Shown in pieces: positions 1-8,589 of a stretch of DNA of 40,905 bases. Where the stretch lies: positions 1 through 40,905 of the forward strand of contig JBELMB010000031.1 in NCBI GenBank assembly GCA_042088665.1. Reading direction: 5' to 3'. Under the pieces are notes generated by a model, which worked only from the letters and a program-made list of their open reading frames with translations, searched no databases and was not told the origin of the DNA. A program made the translations under genes and the position numbers. Position 1 is the stretch's first letter. Every line of letters starts with the position of its first letter. This DNA comes from JBELMB01 sp042088665. Lineage in GTDB: Bacteria > Pseudomonadota > Alphaproteobacteria > Rhodobacterales > Rhodobacteraceae.

Positions 1-144
1 TCAAGCCACGAACGGGCGGAGCCCAACGCAAGGCGGCTCAGGCATAGCCTGATGATCTCTCCAGTGGAGAGATCAAGCCACGAACGGGCGGAGCCCAACG
101 CAAGGCGGCTCAGGCATAGCCTGATGACCTCTCCAGCGGCATGA
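1..144. repeat. 72-bp tandem repeat array, left part
   Basis: Unit 1 (1-72) is followed by unit 2 (73-144), which matches to about position 127 and then degenerates; a decayed third piece may run to about 180. Each unit holds two perfect hairpins: TCAGGC-ATA-GCCTGA and TGATCTCTCC-AGT-GGAGAGATCA. Bases 1-127 are identical to 40779-40905, so in the circle these are the same copies that follow repA. The unit is exactly 24 codons long. The hairpins could stop transcription leaving repA, but there is no T-run, so this is inference. Confidence 0.9.
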
Positions 145-177
145 ACAAGCCACGCATGGGCGGAGCCCTCCTGCAGA

Positions 178-203
178 GGGCTATTGGCCTGAGAGCCCCT
201 TTT
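178..203 (+). terminator. possible terminator downstream of repA across the join
   Basis: A short stem GGGCT (178-182) pairs with AGCCC (194-198) and is followed by CTTTT. An overlapping perfect stem GCCCTC-ctgca-GAGGGC lies at 165-181. In the circle this is downstream of repA, after the 72-bp repeats. The stem is short and the T-run weak, so this is tentative. Confidence 0.3.
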
Positions 204-339
204 CCAAAGGACTTGCATCAGGCTTTCGCGATGCCTGCACCAGGCGCGCAGGTCGCTCAATCCGCCTTCGATGAGGACCAACACCAACCGTCGCCGGTAG
301 GTGGCGCGCGCTTCCGTCATCGGCTGACCCGAAAGGCCC

Positions 340-1281
340 TCAGGCGGCGCCCAGGGCGTGTCTTTCGACCGTGGCCATCCCGGGTTCTGGCCCGAGCCGG
401 GGGTTGCGCCAGACCTGATGGCCATCTGCCAGGCAGCCGTTCTCCCTGCTATGCATCGCTGTGTCGTGGTGACAGATCCAGCCGTTTGCGGTGAAACAGT
501 CCCGCAGTTTGGCCTCGATCTCATGGCTGTGGGTGCCCACCGCCACCAGCCGGAACCGCGCGTTCAACAGATCCATTGCGGCAGGCAGCACCGTGCCCTC
601 GCTGCCCTGGATGTCCACATGCATGAAATCGATCAACTCGGTGTCCCCGATCAGATCCGGCAGCGTGGTCGAGAGTTGCAGCGCATAGCGGTGCGGGCTC
701 CTGGGCAGGCGATACTGGCCGGGGATCTCTGCATCCGGTTCCGCCTTCAGCGCTGTCAGAACCTCCTCGCGGGAGGCGCCGGGCTGGCCCACCTGGCGCA
801 GGCCCCAGCTTTTCTCCGGCGTTTCGGTCAACGGGAAAAGCGCCACCCCGGCCTGCGCGGCGATCAGCCCGTGAAACAGCACATGGTCTTCTGCCGGAAT
901 GTCGTTGTCGATCATATGCTGCTGCATGTAACCGAAATGCGCCGGCTCTGCCTCGACGCCAAAGATCTTGCGCTCGGCGATCCCGAATTGGCGCGCCAGC
1001 GTGTAGCAGCGTGACATCCACGGGCCCCATCCGGCGCCCAGTTCGACAACCGCCATGCGGTCCCCGGCCGTGGCCATGGCCCAGGTCAGCGGGATCCATT
1101 CCCAACTGTCGCGGCTGGCCCGGTGGTGCACCACCCCCGGCGCATCGATGGGTGCGCCGCGGATCGACCGGCGGGTGCGCACCCCGGCGGGGTCCAGAAT
1201 AAAGCCCTGCGCCACACTGGCATCAGCCAGCGGCGGCAGCAGATCAAGCACATCGGGGGACAGTGGCGGCGTGGTGGGCAT
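340..1281 (-). CDS. FkbM family methyltransferase
   Basis: Predicted 313-residue SAM-dependent methyltransferase of the FkbM type, a family that O-methylates sugars and other small molecules. The SAM-binding glycine loop is VVELGAGWG at about residues 78-86, followed by an acidic strand end (FGVEAE). The later motif DFMHVDIQGSEG is the typical FkbM D-x-E/QG block. I start at the ATG at 1281 because AGGAG lies five bases upstream; longer in-frame starts reach into the terminator region. It is separated from the upstream DUF2793 gene by a terminator, so it probably has its own promoter. Its substrate is not visible in the sequence; given the surroundings, methylation of a polysaccharide residue is the likeliest role. 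Confidence 0.82.
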   Translation of the reverse strand: MPTTPPLSPDVLDLLPPLADASVAQGFILDPAGVRTRRSIRGAPIDAPGVVHHRASRDSWEWIPLTWAMATAGDRMAVVELGAGWGPWMSRCYTLARQFGIAERKIFGVEAEPAHFGYMQQHMIDNDIPAEDHVLFHGLIAAQAGVALFPLTETPEKSWGLRQVGQPGASREEVLTALKAEPDAEIPGQYRLPRSPHRYALQLSTTLPDLIGDTELIDFMHVDIQGSEGTVLPAAMDLLNARFRLVAVGTHSHEIEAKLRDCFTANGWICHHDTAMHSRENGCLADGHQVWRNPRLGPEPGMATVERHALGAA

Positions 1282-1374
1282 GGGCGCTCCTGACAAAGAC
1301 ATCTTGGTAAACGCTAGCCTGACAATGGTTAAGGTTGCGTCAGCAGGGGCCGGCCCAACCCGGGGGGATCGCAC

Positions 1375-1407
1375 AAAAAAGACCGCCGCGCCGGGGGCGC
1401 AGCGGTC
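1375..1407 (-). terminator. Rho-independent terminator after the DUF2793 gene
   Basis: On the minus strand a GC-rich stem, GACCGC plus GCGCC pairing with GGCGC plus GCGGTC (1381-1407), is followed directly by six T (1375-1380). This is a textbook intrinsic terminator placed 34 bases past the stop codon of the DUF2793 gene. It closes the gmd-glycosyltransferase-sulfotransferase-DUF2793 run. Confidence 0.85.
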
Positions 1408-1440
1408 TGCATGTCTTGCAAGGCCCGGAAACCGGGGGGA

Positions 1441-2511
1441 TCAGACCCAGCAGCCCACCGCCACGAGGGTGATCACCCGTCCGGGGGTCGATTGATAGGA
1501 ATAGGCGCAGGCCTGCGCGGCGGTGGCCGTGGCGGTGCCCGGCGCCGTCCAATAGGTGTTGGAGGTGTTCTGCCGTCCCGGCATCAGCGCCGGCGGTTCC
1601 GAGAAGGGCATCGGAAAGGTCCAGTTCGCCGTCGCACAGCGAAAGATCGCCCCGGCCGTCAGCGTGATATTGGCGGTGATCTCGTCAGACCAGCAGATCT
1701 GGGTGCCATCGGCAAAGCGCACATAGGTGCCGTCGGCATTGCTGCCGCGCTCGATCACCGCGCCGGTGGGGGTGCCGCCGCTTTCTGAAACCGGGCCCAG
1801 CAAGTTGCCCGGCCCATAGGCATAATCGGCGCGCGCCAGCTTGCCCGTGCCGGTGTCCGTGGCGCTTGACTGCACCGCCGCGCCGGAGGCAACGCCGCTG
1901 GCGGGATCCAGGCTCAGCGCCGTGGTCCAGGCCCCGCCATCGGGCGAGACCTTGATGGCAAAGGCATCGTCGCCGCTGGTGCCCATCTCGGCCCGGCCCG
2001 ACCAGTTGGTCTGGAACAGCAGGCTTGCTGTGTCGGCGCTGGCCGCCTTGTTGATCTTGAGCTGGTGATCCGTGCCGGCATGGGTGAACAGGGTCGCAGG
2101 GGACGACAGGGTCAGACGGTTGGTGGTGTCGGCAGAGGCATTGATGCCGAGGCTGGCCGCCTCCAGCGCCCCTTCACCGGCCTGCCAGGCGCTGCCGTCA
2201 AAGCGGATCTGCAGATCCTCTGACAGCACCGTGGCGCGCCAGCCGGCCACCGGGGCCGCGAAGATCCAGGCATTCTGGTCGCGCACCGCGATCTCATCGA
2301 CGTGGCCGGCCCAATCGCCCGTGGCCCCTGTCGGCACCAGATAGCGGTCGCCATCGGCAGGGTCGGCGGGCGGGGCGGTCACGTCACGGGCGGTCACCGC
2401 CAACTGCACCGCCACATCGAGCCGCGCCAGCGCGGCATTGTGGGTGACATGTTTCTGCGCCTGAGCGGGCAGAATATAGGGCAGCGAGAGCACGGCCGAG
2501 ACGTCGGACAT
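1441..2511 (-). CDS. DUF2793 domain protein (phage-tail-like)
   Basis: 356 residues. The N-terminal ~110 residues (LPYILPAQAQKHVTHNAAL, then a PADGDRYLVP segment and a VLSEDLQIRFDGSAW segment) match the DUF2793 family, common in Rhodobacteraceae prophages and gene-transfer-agent-like loci next to tail-fibre functions. The rest is rich in Thr, Ala, Gly and Ser and looks like beta-structured fibre; the C-terminus ends in a hydrophobic VITLVAVGCWV. GGAGG lies seven bases before the ATG. It is the last gene before a strong terminator, 142 bases after the sulfotransferase. No other phage genes are nearby, so it may have been recruited as a surface or carbohydrate-contacting protein; that is inference. 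Confidence 0.75.
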   Translation of the reverse strand: MSDVSAVLSLPYILPAQAQKHVTHNAALARLDVAVQLAVTARDVTAPPADPADGDRYLVPTGATGDWAGHVDEIAVRDQNAWIFAAPVAGWRATVLSEDLQIRFDGSAWQAGEGALEAASLGINASADTTNRLTLSSPATLFTHAGTDHQLKINKAASADTASLLFQTNWSGRAEMGTSGDDAFAIKVSPDGGAWTTALSLDPASGVASGAAVQSSATDTGTGKLARADYAYGPGNLLGPVSESGGTPTGAVIERGSNADGTYVRFADGTQICWSDEITANITLTAGAIFRCATANWTFPMPFSEPPALMPGRQNTSNTYWTAPGTATATAAQACAYSYQSTPGRVITLVAVGCWV

Positions 2512-2653
2512 GGGGGCACCTCCTCAAACGGTCTGTGTCAGGAGGTAGGCAGCGCGGGTTAACGGGGCCTGAGGGCAGCGCGCGCCCCGCCCCCGGGGCA
2601 AGCAACACCACGCGGGCGGCGGACCCCGGGCATCGGCACCGGCGGCACGCCGG

Positions 2654-3718
2654 TCAGGGCAGCGTGCCCGATGTCGGACCGGCAGAAGGATGCCGCGCCT
2701 CCAGGGCCGCGCTGCAATGGGCATACAGCTTGTCATCCCAATGGGTGAACGCGCTCAACAGCGCATCCTGCTCTGGGGTCAACGCGTCGCGAATGGCGCT
2801 GAAATCGACCCGTGTCGGCGCGGTATTGGCATGTTCCGCAGCCACGTCATCCAGCAGGCCGCGGTCCCTCAGGGTGTCGAGAAAGATGTCGAACCGCTCG
2901 GTCAGCCCATAAATCATCCGGTCGCTCTCGATCACGTCGAGCGTCTCGTCATAGATCTCCTGGGTCATCTCCGTGGCCCACATCTTGCCCGAGATCCGGC
3001 GCACCTGGCCGTTGTCCAGTTCTGCGCCCAGACCTGGCGTCTCGGCCCCCAGCATCAGAAAGGTGCCGAAGTCCGGCTTGCGTGCCACCAGCGCCTCGAG
3101 GTGCGGCGGCGTCTTGGTGCGCATGATGAAGCGGTAGTAGCTCAGGAGCCGTTCCCCGGGGTGGCGCAGGATGCACAGATACAGCGCCGGGGGCGACAGC
3201 ATCGCATCCACCCCGTAGACGCAATGCCCGGCCAGCAGCCGGAGCCTTGCCCGCTCTTCGAGATCCATGTCGCGCAGGCGCCGGGTCAGATCGCCACCAT
3301 GGGCGTCCATGCGTTCCTCCGGCGCATAGAGACGCAAGAGCATCTTGTTGAGACTGGTGCCTGCGGTCTTCGGGATGTGCAGATGCACGAGGGTCGGCGT
3401 GCCGGCGGGCCGTGGTGCCGGACGCGGTGCGACCCGGGGCAGGGCCGGTTTGGGCACCTTGTCATAGAGCCTCGCAAATTCGCGCGAGCGCAGCAGCATC
3501 TGCCGCAATTCCTCGACCGAGAGCCCCTTTCTGCAGATGGCAGCCGCGCGCCCTGCCTCGGGCGGGCGACCCAGAAAGAGCCGGTAGGCAAGATCGACGG
3601 TCTCGGCGCTGGCGGCATCCCTTGGCGCCTCCGTCGGCGAGGGAAGGTCCGACACGACCTTCAGCGCGGGTTTCGACAGCGGCCGTTTCAGCGGCAGGGG
3701 GGCATCTTCAGGCGTCAC
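2654..3718 (-). CDS. Sulfotransferase with DUF4214-like N-terminus
   Basis: 354 residues. The PAPS-binding 5'-phosphosulfate loop is HIPKTAGTS at about residues 114-122 and the 3'-phosphate motif LRHPGERLLSYYR is at about 184-196, as in carbohydrate sulfotransferases of the Sulfotransfer_2 type. Residues ~38-85 (AYRLFLGRPPEAG, then LLRSREF) look like a single DUF4214-type helical unit, joined by a Pro/Ala-rich linker to the catalytic domain. The start is GTG at 3718, supported by AGGAG seven bases upstream. It lies 43 bases after the large glycosyltransferase gene and is probably in the same operon. Likely role: sulfation of the polysaccharide made by this locus. Confidence 0.85.
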   Translation of the reverse strand: MTPEDAPLPLKRPLSKPALKVVSDLPSPTEAPRDAASAETVDLAYRLFLGRPPEAGRAAAICRKGLSVEELRQMLLRSREFARLYDKVPKPALPRVAPRPAPRPAGTPTLVHLHIPKTAGTSLNKMLLRLYAPEERMDAHGGDLTRRLRDMDLEERARLRLLAGHCVYGVDAMLSPPALYLCILRHPGERLLSYYRFIMRTKTPPHLEALVARKPDFGTFLMLGAETPGLGAELDNGQVRRISGKMWATEMTQEIYDETLDVIESDRMIYGLTERFDIFLDTLRDRGLLDDVAAEHANTAPTRVDFSAIRDALTPEQDALLSAFTHWDDKLYAHCSAALEARHPSAGPTSGTLP

Positions 3719-3761
3719 GGCGTGGCTCCTTTACGCAACTTTACGCACCAGCAAGGGCAAC

Positions 3762-6344
3762 TCATGCGGATTCCCGCCGCTCGGGTGCCGTGGCGGCGAG
3801 GATTTCGCGCAGGCGCGCGGCATAGCGCGCACCGATCGCCTTTTCGGAAAAGGCGCTCTGCACATGGGCGCGGGCAGCGGCGGCGCGGCGGGCGCGTTCC
3901 TCGGGCTGATGGCGCAGGGCGCGCATCTGGCCTGCCGCATGATCCACATCCGGTTCCGCCCATTTCTGGCCCGGCCGCACAAAGATGTAATCGTCGCGGT
4001 CCAGCGCCACGAGTTTGTAATCCACCAGCCAACAGGTCTCGGACGAGCAGAAATCCATGTTGCCCGAATAGCCCGTGGCCAGCACCGGCGTGCCGAGGTT
4101 CATCGCCTCGATCATGCCAAAGCCCCAGCCCTCCGAGCGGTGCAGCGAAATATAGGCATCCGCGCCGCGTTTCAGCCCGAGCAGATCCTCGTAGTGCAGC
4201 GTCTCGTCGATCAGCACGATCCGCGGGTCCGTCGCCAGCACGGCATCCACCTGGTCCCAGATCTTCATCTGCACCGGGTCCATGACCTTTGCGCGGTTCT
4301 GCGTCTTGACCACAAGGCGCACGGTGTCATCGCCCCTGAACGCCTTGCCAAAGGCCTCCAGCACACCCAGCGGGTTCTTGCGCTGCACGAAGGAAAAGCT
4401 GTCGAAGGTCACCAGAAAGACAAAGCTGTCGGAGGGCACACCGGTCCGCGCCTCCAGCGCGGTGCGCGCTTCGGTCCGGTCGACCTCTGGCAGGGCTTCA
4501 AAGCTCATGCCGACATTGACCACCGGCTTGTCCGTGTGGGGCTGGTAGATCTGCACGCCGTAATCGGTGGAAACCCAGATCTCGTCCAGCAAGTCCAGCG
4601 CCAGATGGTGGCAGGCGGCGGGGCTGTCGAGTTCCCAGAAGACATAGCCGATGTTGTAGGCCCCCGACATCACGTCGGGCTGGTAGGCCACCGAGAGCGG
4701 GATCGATTCCGCGTTGATGTGAAACAGGTTGATGCGCGCGGGCTTGTAGGCGCCACAGTCGCGGGTGGTGCTGAAGCCCTCCGGCGCGGGGTTGTCGAGG
4801 CTGTAATCCACCGTGTTGAGCGACAGCCCCATGGGCTGTGCCACGCTGTCCAGCAGCATCGACACCGAAAGCCGCGTCGCCTGTCCCAGGCCAGAGGCTT
4901 TCTTGACCGGGCCGATGACCTGGATGTCCACCGGTGGGATATCGGGCAGATCGGGCAGGCGCGCGGCCTCCACCCGGTGGCCTTCGGCGGTGATGCTGTC
5001 AAAGCGCATCGTGTCGATGTCCAGCCCAAGGTGCCAGAGCACCTGGGCATAGCGCGCCCGGCCCAGCCCCGGCAGCGGGGCGTCGAGGGCGGCGCAGAAC
5101 TGTTCCAGCGGGGTCTCGCAGGCGGGACGGCGACCGCTGAGCCGCAACGACAGGGAGGCCTCGCCCCCCAGTGGCGCCAACGCAGAGGCCAGCGCGGCGG
5201 TTGGCAGATAGCGCAGCGTGTCGGGCCGCTCCAGCCCGAGGATCAGCAGCGCACAGACCAGATCGCGGCGGCCCGCCTCGCTTTCCAGCGGCAGTTCCGA
5301 CAGTTCCGGGGTCTCCGCATGCATGCGCAGCATGTATTCGCTGGGGGCATAGGACCGGCCCTGCCAGCGTGGCGGCACCGCGCGCAAGGTCCGGATGAGA
5401 AATTCCGGCACCAGGCAGTCGGCGCAACCAATGGCATGCACCTGGTTGATGGCCCACCAGTAGGTGGCCCAGACGTACCAGTCGGGATTGTCGAAATTCA
5501 TCGCCTGTATGAGCGGCCGCACATCCGTCACGAAGGCCCAGGCGGCACGGCTCAGATGCCGGGACTGACCGGGGATCACCAGTGGCTCATTGAGCCAGGC
5601 GATGGCCTCCGCCGAGAGAGGCATGCGCAGATTGCGCCGCAGTGGCCCATAGGCCCCGAGGTAGAACTTGTAGAAATGGGCCATGTCTTCGACGCCCATG
5701 GCGGGGTCGAACTGCCCATCCACACGGTTGCGATAGCGCACGAATTCCGTGTAGGCGCACATGCCTTCAGGCAACCGGGCCTCCGGGTCATGCTGCTCCC
5801 CCAGATAATCCCGGCGGGCCAGAAGCCGGGCCAGCGGCGGGCGGGACTGGCGGGGACCGTGGAACGGACGGGGTGGGGCTGTGCTCAACTCCGACAGCTG
5901 TGTCAGGCCGGCATAGAGCCGCTTTTGCAGCGCGTTGCGGTTCTGCGGCAGCGCCGTCTGCACCCCTTCGGTGGCCTGCGTCGCCTGCACCCGGCCCAAC
6001 AGCGCGCTTTGCCCGGGCAAAAGCACCCGCAACTCCACCCAGCCGCCATTGGCCGCGACGAGACGCTTGAGATCGGCGGTCAGCGGGATGGCAAAGCCAA
6101 AGCTGCCATCCCCGATGCCTGCCGCCGCCAGATCGGCGCGGTGGATATTGGCCGTCACGTCGCGCAGCCGGGCCCCTTGCACAAAGAGCCCGACGCGCAG
6201 GCATTGCACCTCTGGCGAAAGCGGCTGTGCCCAGCCCACCAACTCGTCGCCGATGACGCCATCCACATGGCCCCGAAAGCTGCCCAGCCGCTGATCAAGA
6301 CGGCTGCGCAGCCCCCGCAGGGTCTCACCGAGCGAGCGCATCAT
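3762..6344 (-). CDS. Large multidomain glycosyltransferase (GT4-type C-terminus)
   Basis: 860 residues. The C-terminal ~350 residues form a GT4/GT-B enzyme: an N-lobe with GLGQATRLS, then VFLVTFDSFSFVQRKNP, VVKTQN, LHRSEGWGFGMIEAMNLGTPVLAT, where the E-x7-E-type nucleotide-sugar site is clear. The first ~110 residues are a beta-sandwich-like module with the recurring roseobacter pattern GHVDGVIGDELVGWA ... DLAAAGIGDGSFGF seen at the front of other surface-polysaccharide enzymes. The middle ~130-420 is helical and I do not recognise it. The gene starts 20 bases inside the end of gmd, so translation is likely coupled; AAGG lies upstream of tandem ATG codons. The donor may be the sugar derived from Gmd. 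Confidence 0.85.
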   Translation of the reverse strand: MMRSLGETLRGLRSRLDQRLGSFRGHVDGVIGDELVGWAQPLSPEVQCLRVGLFVQGARLRDVTANIHRADLAAAGIGDGSFGFAIPLTADLKRLVAANGGWVELRVLLPGQSALLGRVQATQATEGVQTALPQNRNALQKRLYAGLTQLSELSTAPPRPFHGPRQSRPPLARLLARRDYLGEQHDPEARLPEGMCAYTEFVRYRNRVDGQFDPAMGVEDMAHFYKFYLGAYGPLRRNLRMPLSAEAIAWLNEPLVIPGQSRHLSRAAWAFVTDVRPLIQAMNFDNPDWYVWATYWWAINQVHAIGCADCLVPEFLIRTLRAVPPRWQGRSYAPSEYMLRMHAETPELSELPLESEAGRRDLVCALLILGLERPDTLRYLPTAALASALAPLGGEASLSLRLSGRRPACETPLEQFCAALDAPLPGLGRARYAQVLWHLGLDIDTMRFDSITAEGHRVEAARLPDLPDIPPVDIQVIGPVKKASGLGQATRLSVSMLLDSVAQPMGLSLNTVDYSLDNPAPEGFSTTRDCGAYKPARINLFHINAESIPLSVAYQPDVMSGAYNIGYVFWELDSPAACHHLALDLLDEIWVSTDYGVQIYQPHTDKPVVNVGMSFEALPEVDRTEARTALEARTGVPSDSFVFLVTFDSFSFVQRKNPLGVLEAFGKAFRGDDTVRLVVKTQNRAKVMDPVQMKIWDQVDAVLATDPRIVLIDETLHYEDLLGLKRGADAYISLHRSEGWGFGMIEAMNLGTPVLATGYSGNMDFCSSETCWLVDYKLVALDRDDYIFVRPGQKWAEPDVDHAAGQMRALRHQPEERARRAAAARAHVQSAFSEKAIGARYAARLREILAATAPERRESA

Positions 6345-7341
6345 AATCCGCCTTCGCCATCATGGCGGCCAGCTGCTGCACGTCCACCTTGGGCGTCCAG
6401 CCCAGGTGATCGCGCGCCTTGGAGGCGTCACCGATCAACAGGTCCACTTCGGCGGGGCGGTAGAATTTCGGGTTCACCTGCATGACCTGCCGCCCGGTGC
6501 GGGTGTCATAGCCGGTCTCCTTCTCGCCTTCGCCTTCCCAGGCGATGTCCATGCCAAGGGCGCCCCCCGCATAGCTGAAGAAGTCGCGGATTGTCGTGGT
6601 GACGCCCGTGGCGAGGACGTAGTCATCCGCCTCGTCCTGCTGCAACATGCGCCACATGCCCTCGACGTAATCGCCGGCAAAGCCCCAGTCGCGCTTGGCA
6701 TCCATATTGCCCAGCTCGATCGGCCGGTTGTCGCCCTGGGCGATGCGCGCCAGGCCCTGGGTGATCTTGCGGGTCACGAATTCCTTCCCGCGCAGGGGGG
6801 ATTCGTGATTGAACAGGATGCCCGAGCTGGCATGCATGTCAAAGCTCTCGCGGTAGTTCATCGTGATGTAATGGCCGTAGACCTTTGCAACCCCGTAGGG
6901 CGAACGGGGATAAAGCCGCGTGGTCTCGCGCTGCGGCACCTCCTGCACAAGGCCGAACATCTCCGAGGTGGAGGCCTGGTAGAACCGCGTCTGCGGCGTC
7001 AGGGTGCGCAGCGTGTCGAGGATGCGCACCACGGCCATGCCGTCCACGTCGCCGGTGTAGACCGGCAGGTCCCAGGACGCCCCGACAAAGCTCTGGGCGG
7101 CAAGATTGTAGAACTCGTCCGGGGCGACGGTCTTGATCACGCGAAAGATGTTGTTCGATTCGCCAAGGTCGAATTCATGCAGCTGCACCTCGTGGGTGAT
7201 GCCCAGACGATCCAGTCGCGTGGTCTCCGGATGGGAGATGCGGCGCACCCCGCCGTGCACCTCGTATCCCTTGTCCAGCAAGAGCTTGGCAAGGTAGGCG
7301 CCGTCCTGTCCCGTTATACCGGTGATGAAAGCTTTCTTCAT
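6325..7341 (-). CDS. gmd: GDP-mannose 4,6-dehydratase
   Basis: 338 residues, normal for the family. Converts GDP-D-mannose to GDP-4-keto-6-deoxy-D-mannose, the branch point to fucose, rhamnose, perosamine and colitose. The NADP-binding loop is GITGQDG at residues 8-14; catalytic Thr/Ser-Tyr-Lys residues lie in QASTSEMFG and SPYGVAKVYGHY; the family block GILFNHESPLRG is intact. I start at ATG 7341 because MKKAFITG is the standard N-terminus; the longer in-frame extension lies in the divergent promoter region. It is the first gene of a leftward operon. No reductase or epimerase that would finish the sugar (Fcl, Rmd) is on the plasmid, so that step must be elsewhere. Confidence 0.95.
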   Translation of the reverse strand: MKKAFITGITGQDGAYLAKLLLDKGYEVHGGVRRISHPETTRLDRLGITHEVQLHEFDLGESNNIFRVIKTVAPDEFYNLAAQSFVGASWDLPVYTGDVDGMAVVRILDTLRTLTPQTRFYQASTSEMFGLVQEVPQRETTRLYPRSPYGVAKVYGHYITMNYRESFDMHASSGILFNHESPLRGKEFVTRKITQGLARIAQGDNRPIELGNMDAKRDWGFAGDYVEGMWRMLQQDEADDYVLATGVTTTIRDFFSYAGGALGMDIAWEGEGEKETGYDTRTGRQVMQVNPKFYRPAEVDLLIGDASKARDHLGWTPKVDVQQLAAMMAKADYDALAR

Positions 7342-7421
7342 GAGTCTGAGACCTCGTGTTGTGCTGTCTGGTTGCGCTGCGTGGTAAAAAATCCGTCCCG
7401 TGTTGTTTGTCGCAAGCGCAG

Positions 7422-7461
7422 TTAATCGCGCGTTAAATGCGGACAATTAAGTTTAATCGCG
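7422..7461. promoter_or_regulatory. Divergent gmd/GSCFA promoter region with repeated box
   Basis: The 234-bp gap 7342-7575 separates gmd (minus) from the GSCFA gene (plus) and must hold both promoters. The nonamer TTAATCGCG occurs twice in the same orientation at 7422-7430 and 7453-7461, 31 bases apart or close to three helical turns, with TTAAATGCG and AATTAAG between. This looks like a regulator-binding pair in an AT-richer patch. The regulator is unknown. Confidence 0.45.
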
Positions 7462-7575
7462 ACAGATCCCCCCGGATGACGGGTCCGCCGGTGCCACCGG
7501 CAGGCCTGGTCTGACCGGCGTTCGCGTGCCGCAGGCTTGCCCCTGCGCGCGCCCCATCTTGGTGAAGGAAGCGAT

Positions 7576-8577
7576 ATGCCCAATCCCTACAGCGCGCTTG
7601 GCAAAGAGCAGTTCTGGAAGACCGCCGTGGCGACCCGGCCGGAGGAAGAGATCCATCCGCGCGCCGCCCGCCGCTTTGCGCTGCGGCGCACGGATCGGCT
7701 GGCCACCGCGGGCAGCTGCTTTGCCCAGAACGTGGCCAAATACCTGCGCGCCGCCGATGCCGTCGAGGTCATGGAAAGCGAGCCGCTCTCGCCGGAGGAT
7801 CCGGTCTTCTCGGGGCGCTATGGCAATATCTACACCGCCCGGCAGCTGCTGCAGCTGTTCGAGGAGGTGCAGGCCGGCACCCCCGATCCCGACTGCGCCG
7901 CCATGCGCCGCAGCGACGGGCGCTACGTGGATCTGTTCCGGCCTTACATGGCGCCCCGCGGCTTTGAGAGTGCCGACGCCGTACGCGCGGCCCGGGCCCG
8001 CCACCTGCAGGCCATCGCGCCGGTGTTTGCCCGGTCGGATGTCTTTGTCTTCACCCTTGGTCTGACCGAGGGCTGGGAAAACCCCGAGACCGGCCGCGTC
8101 TACCCGATCTGCCCCGGGGTCTATGCCGAGGACACGCCCGCCTACCGTTTTCACAACTTCACCTACGAAGACGTGCTTGAGGATATGCAGCGCTTTGTGA
8201 CCGCGCTCACGGCGCTCAATCCGGGGATCAGGATCCTGCTCACCGTCTCGCCGGTGCCGCTGACCGCCAGCTATGGGGAGGACGATGTGCTGAGCGCGAC
8301 GATGCTGTCGAAATCGATCCTGCGGGCGGTCTGCGGGGCGCTCACCGCGCGCCATGACAATGCCTTCTACTTTCCCTCCTACGAGATGATCGCCAATCCC
8401 TTCACCGCGCAGAGCGCCTATGCCGACAACCTGCGCGAGGTCCGGCCCGAGGCCATCTCCCGGGTCATGGCGCGCTTTGAGGCCGATTACATCGGCAAGG
8501 TCAGCGAGGATGTGCAGGACGATGCCGACGACATCCTGTGTGACGACGTGGAAATCGAAGCCTCGGTCGGTTTCTGA
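7576..8577 (+). CDS. GSCFA domain protein
   Basis: 333 residues. Named for the motif seen here as TAGSCFAQNVAKYL at about residues 43-56; downstream blocks FVFTLGLTEGWEN, HNFTYEDVLEDM and LLTVSPVPLTASY are characteristic of the GSCFA family, whose overall pattern suggests an SGNH-like hydrolase or acyltransferase fold. The biochemical function is not established. I start at ATG 7576 because GAAGGAAG precedes it, rather than at the ATG at 7537. It heads a rightward run of four genes, 12 bases ahead of the WcbI-like gene. In roseobacters GSCFA genes often sit among polysaccharide genes, so a role in acylating or deacylating the glycan is plausible. Confidence 0.85.
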   Translation: MPNPYSALGKEQFWKTAVATRPEEEIHPRAARRFALRRTDRLATAGSCFAQNVAKYLRAADAVEVMESEPLSPEDPVFSGRYGNIYTARQLLQLFEEVQAGTPDPDCAAMRRSDGRYVDLFRPYMAPRGFESADAVRAARARHLQAIAPVFARSDVFVFTLGLTEGWENPETGRVYPICPGVYAEDTPAYRFHNFTYEDVLEDMQRFVTALTALNPGIRILLTVSPVPLTASYGEDDVLSATMLSKSILRAVCGALTARHDNAFYFPSYEMIANPFTAQSAYADNLREVRPEAISRVMARFEADYIGKVSEDVQDDADDILCDDVEIEASVGF

Positions 8578-8589
8578 GGGGGCGCTGAC

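Noticed and set aside
1..144. CRISPR array
   Set aside because: The 72-bp units abut each other with no unique spacers and there are no cas genes.
3864..6485. 873-codon plus-strand open frame
   Set aside because: It lies exactly opposite the glycosyltransferase gene and gmd, both with firm motifs; its own translation is rich in His, Gln and Arg and typical of antisense reading.
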